Part shown: piece by piece, positions 15,001 to 27,640 of the stretch
Layout: each line of letters starts with the position of its first letter
Position numbering within the stretch: the first letter of the stretch is position 1
DNA from: Trogon surrucura
Taxonomy: Eukaryota; Chordata; Aves; Trogoniformes; Trogonidae
DNA length: 64,000 bases
Direction: 5' to 3'
Assembly (NCBI GenBank): GCA_020746105.1
Contig: CM036630.1
Span: forward strand, 10,459,840 to 10,523,839
Made by a program: the position numbers and the translations under genes
The notes under the pieces: model-generated
The model's database searches: none
Seen by the model: the letters and a program-made list of their open reading frames with translations, nothing else
What the model was told of the DNA's origin: nothing

Positions 15001-18000
15001 GTCCCCCGAACCCACGCGCCCAGGACTGCTGTGATAACAGCAGTGATGGCTCCTCCAAGACTGACAAATGATAATGTCACAAAAGCAGCATTAAAACCTC
15101 CTCATGCATGTTCCTCCCATCTCAGCTTCCCACTGAGACAGATGTGATAGATTGGAACAAGCTAGAACTAAAGCATGAAATGGCATTACACCCTGCGTCT
15201 GCGGGAACGAGCAGTAAATGTGTCCTCCCTGACATCCCAAGCAAAAGATTGTACATTCATCTCAGGATGCCAGCTTGAATGACAGTCACAGGAATCGTAA
15301 TACTGAAGTATGTCTTAGCACTGTGAATATCCACAGATCTGTCTGTGGTGAGTAGGACTGTGTACCGTGAGGCCTATTTATTTGTGTATTTTTCTTCTAC
15401 AGTTTTTCCATGCATTGGACACACAAGCAACAACCCTGTGTCTGGCCGCAGATTGTAGCTCGTGCGGCTGAGAGAGAACTTAAAGCTGAGAAACTACTCC
15501 ACAGCAATAATGACATGTTATTCTTTTTCCTTAAAGAATGAAAATACAGGGTGCTTTTTTACTGACCTTACTGTTGAAACAATTAGAGTCTGTTTAGTGC
15601 ACTTGAGTTATGGATCTACTTGCTGCTATCAAAGCAAGCAACATTACGAGATTATGCCGAATTTCTGGGGCGCTACTCCTGGAGCACCTGGGGCAGAATT
15701 TAACAAGCGGATTAGTGCCTTCATTATCTAGAGGTGCTAATAGTTTTAAAATATTATGTAAAGTACATAGGAAAGTAGCATTCAGAGATGGTTTTCTGTC
15801 AGCCGTGAGCAAGGGAAAGCGGTAAAATCAAATAATATAGAACACACAAAATAAAATACAATAAAATAAAATACTCATAAGCCCTTCCATTTTGTAAAAA
15901 AGTGCATTTTCTCCTCAGCCATCCCACCCATGCCTCCCTGCAACAGTTTGGCTGCACTACAGACCCCAGAGGCTTTTACTGGTGACTTTCCTACATTTAA
16001 TTTCGAGCGCAGCCAGCAAACGGGGGTGTAGAGAAATCATCAGTCATTTTGAAAAAGCAAGTGACTGAAATACGGAACGCTCCACTGATTGCAGCCAGTG
16101 GCATGTCCTGCCTTATCTTATGGCGCTGGTTTCGGAGTGGAAAGGTGCGGGACCGCAGACAGGACAGAGTCCAGTCGCGGGGGCAGACCCCAGCCCGACT
16201 CCCTGCTTGCACCCTGACAGGTTCAGTTTCACTGTGCTTGTCCTGGTTTACACACCTGTCAAAGGGGTGAGAACCCATGCCTTTGCTGATTTATTTTTCC
16301 TTGGTGTCAGGATTGATAACTACAGCTAATATTCCATTTGCTTTTATCGTGAAGCTGGGTATTTACAGAAATTATATGTAGGAGATATGTGTGTTTGTGT
16401 GTTAGAGCTGAGAACATACTGCAAAAAAAAATCAGTCGCTGAAAATAACTATTGATCTGGGAAGGGCAGACACTCGCAGTATTTGAGATGTGCTGTTTCA
16501 GGGGTTAAGTGTACCGTCACTGCCAAAAGGGAATGAGCTCATCGATTTCTCAGCCTTTTCTTGAGAATGTCTCAGTCAATACATTGGCTTGGCTGGGGCT
16601 CTTCCAAACCTGCACCCTTCACCTCAGGGCTGGGAGCAGGGAGGTCCTGGCAGGTGGAACTGCGTGTGTGTGTGTGTGTTCAAATCACTTTCCTACGATT
16701 TGCTTTCTCCTGGTAAGTAAAGGAAACAGAGGCAGAAGGGAGAAAACATGCACAAAAGACAGGGAATAGGGAAGAAGGAATTCGCTCCCGCTGAAAGGTA
16801 GCAAGATGGACATCAAGGGCAGGAGTTCCCATGCTCTAGATTGGGCACGAACATCCCACTTCAAGGGGTAAAACTCCCTCTAAATCCTGGCCAGAACTCC
16901 ATCCTTAAGGGGGATCTGTTGAGACTCACAGCAAAAGGACAATTAATAAAACTTCCTATGATGGAAGTTAGCTCCACGTACTTAATCAATATTGTACGAC
17001 GAGGGGGACTAAATAGCTCAAGTGGAATTACTAAATGTCTAAATGTGACTGCCTACACTGTTTGCTGGGAAATGCTTTTAGTAGGGCTACACACTATCAC
17101 AAAGCTACCTATCACTATATTTTATCCCCTCAAGCAAGAAAAAAATAAGCCTGCAAGTTTCTGCATTAAACTGTTCTCATTACAAATTGTTCTCTTATTT
17201 TGAAGAATGTTACACGCGAACAAAATGCACTGGAAACATTCTACTTTATAAGGATTGTAATGATACGTAATTAAAATGTTCCTGAAATGTTAACTATTAT
17301 AACATTAAAATCTTGCTCACTTAGAAAATACTCGTGTTCTTTAGGCCATAAGTCTTGCTTTTGAGAAAATTAATTCAAACTCTTTGCAAATAAGTCAGGA
17401 AAAATATGAAAATGGCCTAGTTTTAGGACCTACAAAATAGACACCAACTTGAAAAGTAAGGTTTTTGCTCAAAACCAAGTTCCCTGTTCAAAAGCTGCCA
17501 TTTCCAGAGGGTTCCTTTCACTGTTGTCCCACATCCCAACAGACCTGGAGCAGAGTCTGTGCAGCTGAGAACCCAAACCAGTATCAAAGTCTAATACATC
17601 CCTGGAAAAGCAAAGAGGATGAAGTTGGGTGGTACCACTTTCAACTTTGAAATCATTATGGCAATAGTCTCAAAAGCCTTAGAAATCCAGAAAGCACATA
17701 GCAGCACCATTTGTGGCTTTTTTTGTGGGTTGTTTTTTTTTAAATTGAAAATACCTTTTACCAGGTGATGTCAAAGTCTATTTTTTTCACAGTTTTCTGA
17801 CCATTCCGTCTCTCAGGCACACACGTTCTCCCAGCCAGGCAGAGCCCCACCAGCTCTAAGGGCACTTCCCAGCCCCGCTGGTGCCGGTGACTGTTCCCTG
17901 GAGTCCAAGGTCACAAGCGAAGGTCCCCTGACGTTAAAGATCTGTCAGTCCAGACAGGTTTGTCCTTTTAATGCAGCCAGTTCAGTCCTGGTTCATCTTC

Positions 18001-21000
18001 TGTAGCAAAAAAAATTAAGTTCACCTCTCGTCACTTCCCATGGGGCTATTTTTTTTCCCATTGCCCTCCGAATGTACGAGTCGAGAACAGTGGATGTTGT
18101 ATATGTGTCTCTAAGTGCACACAAAAGTAAAACTTGTTACTCACATAGAAGAGCATAAAAAATATTAGGAAAAGTAATACCATCAGAAGATCCTTTATTA
18201 ACGAAGAAAAAAAATCAAAACAAACTGAGGAAAATGTCTCTGTGTCTGAATCCGTAACTTTCTCTTTTAAATTAACAGAAACTTCTCAAGAGCAGATGAG
18301 TTGAGTGAAACGTTTGACTTCTCTGCTCACATGACTGGAAGGACAGACTGGGAAGTAAATATTTCTCTCATTCTGTATCTACTTTTGAGATTTCAAAACA
18401 TTTCCTTGTGTTAGAAAAATGTGAAATTAACAGGAATTTAGTAATCTGAAATTCAAGGGATGCGGCCAGGAAAGCATTTTGAACAATCAACTTGTTTAAC
18501 ACCAGTCATATTATCTTATTTTTAATACTTAACTTCTTTGTCAGTATTTGCAAACCAGGGATCCAATCTGAGTTTTAGAAGTCTAACATTGCAAACTGAA
18601 AAGTAAATTAAAAATAAAATTAATTAATTTTGGAAATGTCAAAAAATTCACTAATGATGTACTCAAACCACACTTCTATACCTTTTTGTTATTTCAAATA
18701 ACACAGAAACAATTTTAGTTCTGCTGGGTAGGAACAATTCAAACAGGAGAAAATTCGACTGATTTACAAGCGAGCTACTGACAACAAATATAGGAGATGC
18801 GAGAAAAACACTTGCATGAGTTACCTGGAGCAAAGCAAACTCCGAGTTAGCCGTATAAATACCCTACCTCAGCCACTATTACAAATTTCATTTCTTTCTG
18901 TGTCCAATAGCAGTGGGACCTGCCCTCAGCTGAGCATCTCAGGGCAGGACCAAGCGCTCTCAGGCTGGACCTGTCAGCAGGTGCCAGGGCTGGCCCCGAG
19001 GAAATGCCCCGCTCCCCACTGAGCCAGCCCCCAGAGGGAGCCTGGTCCTCAGGTCTGGCTGGACTCAAATTCTTCTCCTCTGGCCAGCCGGGAGTGTGGC
19101 GGAGGAGCTGGGACTGGGACGCAGGACGGTGTCACCCTCCCCAGTGCTGGCACCTGCCACCAGCCCTGCACACCCTTTGCCACTTGCTCTTTGATGCCTC
19201 TTTCATACCAAACCATCCGTCTCACCAGATCAGCCGGGTGAGGATGAACAAGGTCCAGCACATCCCTTTGAACCCCACGCTGCTTTCCAGGGTGAAACCA
19301 ACCCTGTCCAGGGGGACGGCAACTAAAGCCACATCATTGATGCTGATCACATTATTTCAGTGCACAACTGATGCTGGGGCTCGGCATGACTGGCAGCAGG
19401 CTTCACACCGCCCTGCCAGCACCGTCCATCACTGCTGCCTGCAAGGGTACTGACAAAACCCTGTCACCAAAGAATGGACAGGAATGTCCCTCCTGGGGAG
19501 AAACCAAAAGAGGACCGAAAGGGAAACACAATTGAGACAGCAAAGCAATGGTCAGCAGCAGGGCAGGGCCAGTAGCCTTCTCATCTATCACTGCCGAGAT
19601 TTTTTTTCCCAGAGGTAGAATAAAACCAAGCATGGCAGACCCAAATCAGCATAAAATGCTTACCAAGGGGAGGGAGAAATATATTCAGATGTAATCTAGT
19701 GATTATGGTTCATTCGTTGCAAACAGCTCCTTCATCAAGGCCATCAGGTGAATTATTAACCTCTTCCGTCAACAAATAGACAAATACTTTCAGTCACAAG
19801 GAAGCAATGCCAAAAATAAAAAGGTTATGCAGGTTATTTGCAGCACGTCAGAAAGGCACAGAGCAAGGCTCACTCCGCAGCAGAAAATACAGCTCCTTGT
19901 GGACAAGGGAGGCAGAAAAGTGCCTGGTGCCCCACGGGGTCAACAAGGTGGCCATGCCGGTGGGAGCAGTGATGTCCTCGTGTCCTGGCACCTCTGCCTC
20001 TGCATTGTAACGCACGGTGAGAAAAAGTTCGCAGGGAAGCGTTTCACTGAGGTGGGTGTTATCACAAACATGACGTTACTGCAAATGAATTTCTGCTCCT
20101 CTCATCCTCTGGAACAGCAGAGAGGCTGCTGCCGCCTGCTAGCACGGAGCAGTAAGAACTCCTCGCAGGTTACTCACAGGGTTACAACGGCCAGACCTCA
20201 CCAGTTACCTCCCTGCTGTTGGCATGGGTCTGGCACGCCTCCAGCCCCTGGGGTGCACCCTGACATTGGTGTGACCAGCAGTTTCAACAGACCACTGGTT
20301 TTGAGCAGCTGAGGAACAGGTGCAGAACATGTAATACAGTTTCTGAGCTATTAATTCAGCACATAAATCGAGTGGCAGTTAGGAGGTACACACCACTGTC
20401 CCTTCTACTCATCCCTGACACTGGTTTCCAGGCTCTGCAACAGGTAAGAGAGGCGTTCCTGGGTGCAGGCTGTGGGAAGGGGACTCATGGCTGTGCTGGA
20501 GGGGCAGTTTAATTTGGACTTTCTCCCAAGCAAAGGATTTTTGGGGCCAGTGAAGCCAAGCAGGGTGACAGAACAGCTCTGGCAGCAGTGGGAGGAAAGG
20601 CAGAGAGGACAGGTAAAGAAACCCCTTGTTGGCAAGGCTGGAAAATGAAGAGGTAAATGGAGTGCGTCGGTAAATGAGGATCAAGGTGAATTTGTGATAT
20701 TCTACAACATATGTAAGGGAAAGGAGTCAGAAGCAAAAATTAGTTTAAATAAAACGAGAGATAAAACAATAAAATACACTCAGCAAAACAACTCCGCTGC
20801 CCTGCCTTTAGCAGGGTGTCTGTCATGCTGAAGAGAAGCACCCAGCAACACCGACCTCCACTGAGCCCCTCTGGAACTCAGGTCCACCCACAAGGAAGAA
20901 GGTCCTGGTGCAGTTGCTGGTTACCCTAGAGCAAGCATTTGTTTCAGAATACAAATCATTCCCATATAAACTAGTACGAAAACAGCATCTTGCTCTACAC

Positions 21001-21939
21001 AATCTCCTTAAATAATATTTTGTATTTTGCTATTATATCAAACTGCAGTTTTGAGAATAAAAGCTCTCGAAAGCAGGTGCATTTGACCAAGTAACCACAG
21101 AACTTCATCTTTGGCCTGTGCGCTTTTTAAGAAATAGAGTAATTTCTCAAAGACACAAAAAAAAAAATTAAAAATGGGGCACCAGCATCATGCAAGGAAA
21201 TTTTACCCAAGGCAAGAGGCAGCCACAACTCCCTGCCCACCCTGAGAGCCAGAGCACTCACTGACCACAGGGAGCTGGCACTGAAGGAGAGGGAGGTGGT
21301 CGCCACCGCAGCTCAGATCCCGGCTGCTGAACGGGTCACACTGCTAATGCTTGAGGCAGAAGTGACCACGTTTGCTTGTTTGTTTCCTCATTTCAAAATG
21401 AATCTGCTGACAGAAGGCAAAAACAAAGTAGAGGCTGCCATGAGCAGAGGGACACGGCTGTACCTCAGCTGCACCCGCCATCGCCTCTCTTCTGAAATGA
21501 TTCATTTTGTTCCAAAAAACAGACAGGAGCAGTGGGGCTGTATCAGGCTTTGAAGAGTGCTGTACAGCCTGGGGAAAAAAAAATAAAAAAGAAGAAAAAA
21601 AAGCGACAGTAAAAGCATGCTATAAACTTAGTTCACTGCTCTGTTACACCAAGGCAAAAGAACCGTTGAAGCAAGAATCACCAATAGGTAGAGTTTTAAG
21701 CATTTTAACTAGTCACAATAAATCAGAGTGTGGTTGTTTCCAAACTTCGTTTACTGCTTTCAAATCCTGGTTTAGTAAAAGGGCTCAGAGGTCTCTCAGT
21801 AGAGAAGACTTTCTCCTGCTTCTAATAAAAATTCCCGTCTGCCTGACAAGTGTGATCCAAATAAGGGCAAATGGAAAAAGAGAAACAGTCCTCGCCTTTA
21901 ACACGACCAATACAACTGCCAAAACTCAGCATGTATTTA
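12001..21939. other. Intergenic desert immediately downstream of DRD1
   Basis: AT-rich non-coding DNA with a GC-richer block at about 18.9-19.3 kb. Frames up to 161 codons (19827-20312, plus strand) occur but have Cys/Ser/Pro-rich, low-complexity translations and competing frames on the other strand. No RNA gene or mobile element is recognised. An A/T-rich simple stretch of AATAA-like units lies near 15.85 kb. Confidence 0.55.
16664..16679 (+). repeat. (GT)8 microsatellite
   Basis: Eight GT units in the downstream desert. It is the longest GT dinucleotide run I noticed in the window. Confidence 0.95.
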
Positions 21940-23777
21940 ATAAATGCAATGTAGATTGGTTTATTTGATCTTCTGTTCACAAAATAATTTTATTATATGT
22001 ATGAAAGCAGCATACAGGCAATAAAATTATGAAAACATTCACAATACAAATACACAGACCTGATGCAGGATGTATATAGTTCGTTAGACTTTAAAACTTT
22101 TTCCTCTCAGTTCTCTTTTCCTGACAACACTTTTTTTTTTTGTATATATGTTATGAAAAAGTTGCTCCAAAGGGTATTTTCTCTCATTCAGAAAACAGAT
22201 AGCTGACTTCGAATGCTGCTGAATATTAACACCCAGCATTCCTGTTGCTAATGTTCACTCATTGCTTTTGGCCTTACAAAGGGAAAGCAGCAGGGGAGGA
22301 CAATGAAAAATTAGCAGGTTTTTTGAGTTAAACATGAGCAAACTCTTTTTGGAGCTCACAGGATGTTTCTGAGGTGGGGGCTGCAGTTCCGTCCATATTT
22401 AGAAACGTCTAAATCCAAAAACAGTTACGAGGCACTATTCAGTGTTGAATGGACTACTGACGTGGTAATTACTAAAATGTAATGTCCTCCTAGATCCAAA
22501 GTAAAGCACTGGGTACCTCACTCGTTAACTCTGACTGTGGCACAGCAGCAGACAGACAGCATGATCCTGGTGGTACTGCAATAATACAGATGATAACGAG
22601 GTCTGGCATGTTTACTAACATTATAACCAATTGTGTTTGTTCAGAAAAGATATCCAAGACTTGAAATAAGAAAAGTCTGAGAAAGCTGTTTATGACATAA
22701 ATACAAAACGTTATATACTAAGAATTGTCACCTAAGAAGCTTTTCTTCTCAAATTGAATTCTTCTTAAGGTTGTAGTCATATTTAAGGTATTTACAGATC
22801 CACAAACTTGACATTCTAGCAAAGTCTTTGTAACATTAACCTTTTTAAAAATAAATAGCAGCAATTTCTTTTATTTCTATAAGGAAAGAGAATTCACAAC
22901 TCAGTCAACGCTGGTCGTATCTTTTGAAAGAAATCCCACTTCAAAAAAAAGAAAAAAGCCCACGAGCAAACAAACTCCACACAGCATTGGCTTTGTTGAT
23001 TCCTTCATTTCTTGCTGAGTTTCTTAACATTCCTTCATTCCCCTCACCAGCTCTCCAGACTTACAGAGCTTGTAATAAAGTGCTGACTGGTTGACTGGTC
23101 AAAATGCAGTTATGACACTCCAAAAATATCCCATTATTTAGACATTTTAAATAACATAAATAAAGCTAGATCTGTTATAACATATTAAAAATATCAATTT
23201 AAAACAATAAATAAATAAAACCAATATCAACATATTACCTCGCAAAGCTTTAAAAATAACCATTCTCATCATAAGGCTCAATTATTTGTCAGAAATAATT
23301 TTAAGAAGGCATTTACCTACCTTTACAATCCCTCAGTCTTTAATTAGGACCTGTTAACATCCACTATCACAAGACACAGCAATCTTTTAACTTCTAGGAA
23401 ACATTAATCTTTAAATACCTAACATTTATCTTTTGCCTCATTGTAAGCTAGAAATTGGTTCCTCTGTGTAGAGAAGAATCAGTGTTCTTTGTCACTGCAC
23501 TGTATCTAAATGTGTATATTTTCCTCAGTTTAAACAGTACAGTCTAATAGCCTTTTTTTAATTGATTTTCAGTATCTTTTCCTGTTTATTGTTTAAAATG
23601 TTAAATTTGCTTTGGATGCCAGGAAAACTAACTCTCGGCTTGGTATAAATGTGTATTTCTCCCTAGAACGTAGTTTCTTACAAAAAAAAATCTTGTGTAT
23701 CTTTTTTTTTCTTAAAAAAAAAAAAAAAAGATTATTACAATATACACTATTAGGTCTTGCTGACTGAACCTTATTGT
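21940..23777 (-). other. DRD1: DRD1 3' UTR (end inferred)
   Basis: AT-rich sequence follows the DRD1 stop codon with no coding potential. On the minus strand two AATAAA polyadenylation signals lie close together at 21994-21989 and 21965-21960, which I take as the probable transcript end. Other AATAAA hexamers occur further upstream in the UTR (for example near 22.87 kb and 23.59 kb), so shorter alternative ends are possible. The first 100 nt of the UTR carry unusual U and A homopolymer tracts, described separately. The end point is an inference. Confidence 0.45.
23682..23729 (-). repeat. U16 - A9 - U9 homopolymer cluster just after the DRD1 stop
   Basis: In mRNA sense, starting 48 nt after the stop codon, a run of 16 U (23729-23714) is followed after 3 nt by 9 A (23710-23702) and after a further 11 nt by 9 U (23690-23682). 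The A tract can pair with either U tract, so a hairpin is possible and a U.A-U triplex is conceivable. It may also be only replication-slippage sequence. Confidence 0.8.
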
Positions 23778-25133
23778 TCAGATTTTATGCTGTCCATTTT
23801 GTGTAATGGGGTTGATCTTTTCCAAAGAAACATCAGCTTCATAATCCAAGATACCCGACAGTGCTGGAGACATTTTCTCCAAGGTCTTAGATAGTTCACT
23901 CTCTTCTTCCTTTTTGAGAGGTTCTTCTTCCGGACAGATAATTGCATGAGGAATCAGATAAACCATATTAGACTCTTTGGGGCTGGACCCTCTGGGCTCA
24001 TGTTGGCTTGAAAAAACAACTGCTCCATTATTGTTAATACTGACAGTCTCTATAGCATTGCCAGACATAGGGCAGAGCCTGTAACATCCTAGCAGGGTCG
24101 AAAATGCCTTGCGGAAATCAGCATTGAAGGCATAAATGATGGGGTTGAGGGAAGAATTAGCCCATCCAAACCAAACAAAAACATTAAAGGTGGTGGAATT
24201 AATGCAGAAAGCTTCTGCTCCCTTGGACGGTGGGGTAGGCTCGCAGAAGGGAATCATGCAGTTCAATACGAAAAATGGCAACCAGCAGCACACAAACACC
24301 CCCATGATCACCGACAAAGTCTTTAAAACCTTTGTTTCCCTCTTGAAGGACATTTTGAAGTTGCTCTCTGGTTGCTGGCAGTCCATGCTGCTTCTGTTGC
24401 CGCTTGTGTTCTGGCAGTTCTTGGCATGCACTGCTGCTCTCTCCAAAGCCGAGATGCGTCGTATTTGCTTCTGAGCAATCCGGTATATCCTCGTGTAAGT
24501 TACTATCATGATGGCCACGGGTATATAGAAGCTAATTAGAGAAGAGGAGATGGCATACATCCTGTTTAGGCTAGAATCACAGTTGTCCATGCTTACACCT
24601 TGTAAGGTGGCATTTAGGTCCAAAAAGCTTGTGGTTGTAGCCTTGTGCCAGTTCAGCTGCACAGGGATGAAGGAAATCAACACGGACAAAGTCCACGCCA
24701 CGCTGATCATGATGAAGGCTGCCTTGGGGGTCATTTTCCTCTCGTACCTAAATGGGCTGGAGATGGCCCAGTATCTGTCCACACTAATGACGCAGAGATT
24801 TAAGATGGAGGCTGTTGAGCACATAATATCAAAGGCCACCCAGATGTTGCAAAATGAACCAAAAGGCCAGAAGCCGGCGATCTCAGCCACAGCTTTCCAA
24901 GGCATGACCAGAACCGCCACTAAGAGATCAGACACAGCCAAGGAGATAACAAAGAAGTTGGTCACCTTCGACCTGAGGTGGCGAAACCTAATGACAGCTG
25001 CACAGACCAGCGTGTTTCCCAGCAGCGTGGAGAGGATCAGCAGTGAGAGGAAACAGCCCGTGAGGATCCGAAAGGAAGAGTCCCTTTCCACCAGCAACCC
25101 TTCCCCGTCCATAGTGGTGTCGTTCCAAGTCAT
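23778..25133 (-). CDS. DRD1: Dopamine receptor D1 (D1A), complete, single coding exon
   Basis: This is a class A G-protein-coupled receptor of 451 residues, plasma-membrane located, coupling dopamine binding to Gs/Golf and cAMP. Human DRD1 is 446 residues and aligns almost end to end. Visible hallmarks are an N-glycosylation site at N4, N40 in TM1, D69 in TM2, C95 paired with C185, amine-binding D102 in TM3, the DRY motif at 119-121, W147 in TM4, TM5 serines S197, S198 and S201 that contact the catechol, P205, the CWLP motif at 283-286 in TM6, and NPIIY at 330-334 in TM7. Palmitoylation cysteines C350 and C354 follow, then a long D1-type tail. A second glycosylation site is N174. The short third intracellular loop and long tail fit D1-like rather than D2-like receptors, and loop and tail sequence fit D1A rather than D5. 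One difference from my memory of the human protein is N317 where mammals carry Asp at the start of TM7. The start ATG lies 8 nt after a splice acceptor, as expected for DRD1. Confidence 0.98.
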   Translation of the reverse strand: MTWNDTTMDGEGLLVERDSSFRILTGCFLSLLILSTLLGNTLVCAAVIRFRHLRSKVTNFFVISLAVSDLLVAVLVMPWKAVAEIAGFWPFGSFCNIWVAFDIMCSTASILNLCVISVDRYWAISSPFRYERKMTPKAAFIMISVAWTLSVLISFIPVQLNWHKATTTSFLDLNATLQGVSMDNCDSSLNRMYAISSSLISFYIPVAIMIVTYTRIYRIAQKQIRRISALERAAVHAKNCQNTSGNRSSMDCQQPESNFKMSFKRETKVLKTLSVIMGVFVCCWLPFFVLNCMIPFCEPTPPSKGAEAFCINSTTFNVFVWFGWANSSLNPIIYAFNADFRKAFSTLLGCYRLCPMSGNAIETVSINNNGAVVFSSQHEPRGSSPKESNMVYLIPHAIICPEEEPLKKEEESELSKTLEKMSPALSGILDYEADVSLEKINPITQNGQHKI

Positions 25134-25141
25134 AGTTTCTC

Positions 25142-25442
25142 CTGAGGGAAAATCATATCATGGTTTTCATGACGACATCAGCTCCTCTTCTTGCAGAGAT
25201 CAGAGACATCAGACGTCCGTTAATTACTCATCACTAAGCAGACCAAAGGTCCCTTCTTACAGCCTCTTCACCCCTAGATGGACTTCACCCACTTCGAACC
25301 ATCCTGAACAACAATGAAAGCTCTATGAGTAGCAACTGAAAATGCACAACCGCAGTCACCCTGCAGACTGTCTTTTTAAGCAATCCCTTCAGAAACACAC
25401 TGCACCACCCCAGCATGAAGTAGCCTAACTCAGGCAGCTCAC
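25142..25442 (-). other. DRD1: Probable 5'-UTR intron of DRD1
   Basis: On the minus strand a pyrimidine-rich tract ending in CCTCAG (AG at 25143-25142) lies 8 nt before the DRD1 ATG. A good donor, GCAG followed by GTGAGC, has its GT at 25442-25441, giving an intron of about 301 bp. Human DRD1 likewise has one short intron in its 5' UTR just before the coding exon. The splice motifs are seen directly; use of this particular donor is inferred. Confidence 0.6.
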
Positions 25443-25535
25443 CTGCAAATGTTCTGCTGCTGTCCTCTGCAAATACACCCCGCAGACAGAAAAGCAATCA
25501 CTTCTCCATGCTTGCATATATTCCGACTTAAATAG
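25443..25535 (-). promoter_or_regulatory. DRD1: Candidate proximal DRD1 leader exon with TATA-like motif
   Basis: Upstream of the proposed donor at 25443 the minus strand carries a TATA-like TATTTAAG at 25535-25528. Initiation 25-35 bp downstream would give a leader exon of roughly 60 bp. The flanks are AT-rich, unlike the CpG island further upstream, so this would be a second, tissue-type promoter. This is a motif-based suggestion only. Confidence 0.25.
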
Positions 25536-26379
25536 GCTATTGATCGAGTGTTTCTAGCATTCACTGCACTAGCCCTTCATATTTACTGAAGCGAACTGTA
25601 CAAGGTGCTTTTCCTCTAGTTTCCTAAATGTCTCACTGCTGAAATACTCCATTCTTCCTCCTTCGTGCATTCCTGTTACAAAATGCATCAGTTCTCTGTT
25701 TCTGGGCAGCATCAGAAAGGAAATCTTCACTTTGTTTCAAACTGTTTTACACTTCTGAGACACTGAAAATGAACATACAGTAGGTATACAGTAGGTGTGT
25801 TTCAGTAAGAAGTAGCTCAGGTTATTTAGTTTTATTTAAATGAGAAATGCTGCTCCTACCTTTCGTCTCTGATTCTCTGTTTGCTCTGGGGTGCAGGGCC
25901 GTCTCTCCTCTTTTAGTTTTGGAATTGCATAGCAAATCATATATACAAAATCAACACAGAAACACTGCATTGTATCAGGTGTGTGTGTGATTTTTTTTTT
26001 CCCTGAAAGTGCAAATTGGCAGGGGAGAAATAAAAACAGGAGCCGGCAGAGTTTGACCATCAGGAGTTAGTTTTCGAAAAAGCAGCAGGTCTGCGCTGTC
26101 GGACCACGTGTGACGGAGCCCCCCAGCGTGTGTCCAGCTACCTCCATCCCACGGCCCCTGCTGATCACTCTGCAAACTTTGTTGGCTGGATCAGTCCCAG
26201 TCACACTTTGTACATCCCGTCGAAGTGGCACATCAGGGGAAATTATCCCAGGCAAAAGGCACGGTATTCCCAACACTGACAAGAGCAGAGTACCAGTTCT
26301 TTCTTCTGCTGTTTGCTGGAAGGGGAAAGAAGGGTGAGAGGAGGAGAAGGACCTGAGTGACCTCCCCTCGGCCACGCCG

Positions 26380-27640
26380 CGGGATCCCACTCCGGCGGGT
26401 TCCTCTTCCAGCGGGGACAAGTCGTTTCAACACTCCGCTGCCAGGTTATAGCTCTCCATAACCACCCCGCAATAATCCCACCTCCTGCTCGACGGGGCTG
26501 CGCTCCGGGGATCGGGTCCAGTTTTCACCATGCTTTTTCCCCCTCAGACAAGCGCTGGCGGAGGCAGCTCCTCACGCTCTCCCGCAGCCTGCCCCGGGCC
26601 GTGCATCTCCGGTGCCGGCAAAAGCTTTCTTCTGCCCGGGGCAGGGCTCGGCAGCATCGCCCCTCCAGGAAAGGTCTCTCTGCCCGGCGTCTCCTTCCTA
26701 AAGGATTAAGACAAGGGAAAAACAGGCATGGAGGCACGCAGAGGGCAAAAAGCAAACCCCCTTGGCTTCCTCTAACATCTCCAGTCGGGCACAGCTTCTT
26801 CTGGGCAGCCTTTCCCCCGTGTTTTAGCCTTCCCGGAGAACAACGTCCCGGCCGAGCAGGCAGCCGGGGCGAGAGGCAAAGGCGGGCTCCTGGAGCTGCT
26901 GTCCTGGAGTTCAGCGCAAACGGGATTCCCGTGCCCCGTCCCGAGCTCCGGGCCCCATGGGATGCTGCGCGATGGCTCGGCGCTGCGAGCCCGCCGCGTT
27001 CGGTTCAGTGATGCGCAAAGTGCGTGCCGGCACCGAACTTCGGGGTGGGCGATGCTGCTCCGGAGGCGGGCTGCAGGTCGAGACAGCCGCGGCTTCCCCG
27101 ACCCCAGGGCGCGCTCGGGAAGGGGCGGGGGGGTGGAAAGGGGGAGGTGTTGGGGACCCCCCTCCCGGCACAGCGGGGAAGGGGCGGCAAACGCGTCGGT
27201 ACTCACGGGCGCGGGGCGGGCCGGGGTGTCGGCGGGCGCCAGCCGGGGCAGCTCCCAGCTCCGCGCCGCCTCTCCCCTCTCGTCTCCTCAATTCGCCGCC
27301 GCTCCCGGCGCAGCCGCGGCCGCCGGGCTCCCTCTCCTGGGCGGCTGCGGCCCCGCCGGGGAGCCGGGCAGCACCGAGGGGCTGGGCTGGATGCTCCGCG
27401 TCCCCCGTCCCTCCCCCCTCCCCAGCCCAGCCCAGCCGCCAGACCAGCTTGAGCCCTGGGTACGGAACAGCATCGTTATCCCCGCGGGGAGGAGGGCTGT
27501 ATGGGGGGGAAGTCAGAGCCCGCGTTCCTGGGGGTGTGTGGCTGCCTGAGAAACGGCTTCCTGACTAATTTGGTCGAGATCAGGTGAGGGGACAGCAGAG
27601 GAACAAGCGGCTCCGGCTCTTCGGACCCTCCGGAGCCGGC
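26380..27640 (-). promoter_or_regulatory. DRD1: CpG island upstream of DRD1, candidate distal promoter / first exon
   Basis: This is a dense GC- and CpG-rich block in otherwise AT-rich DNA, about 1.3-2.5 kb upstream of the DRD1 ATG. On the minus strand it contains a consensus donor GTGAGTAC with GT at 27206-27205, so a non-coding first exon ending at 27207 could splice to the DRD1 coding exon or to the leader exon near 25.44 kb. Long open frames on both strands here (up to about 200 codons) are what CpG-rich DNA gives by chance, because few stop codons occur. A plus-strand donor at 27584 suggests that divergent transcription is possible. Confidence 0.6.

Noticed and set aside
24550-25317. Plus-strand open frame of 255 codons across DRD1
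   Set aside because: It lies antisense to the conserved DRD1 coding region, and its translation has no recognisable family features. It is a shadow of constrained codon use on the other strand.
26601-27568. Open frames up to 203 codons in the DRD1 CpG island
   Set aside because: Same composition effect: frames overlap in all phases and on both strands.
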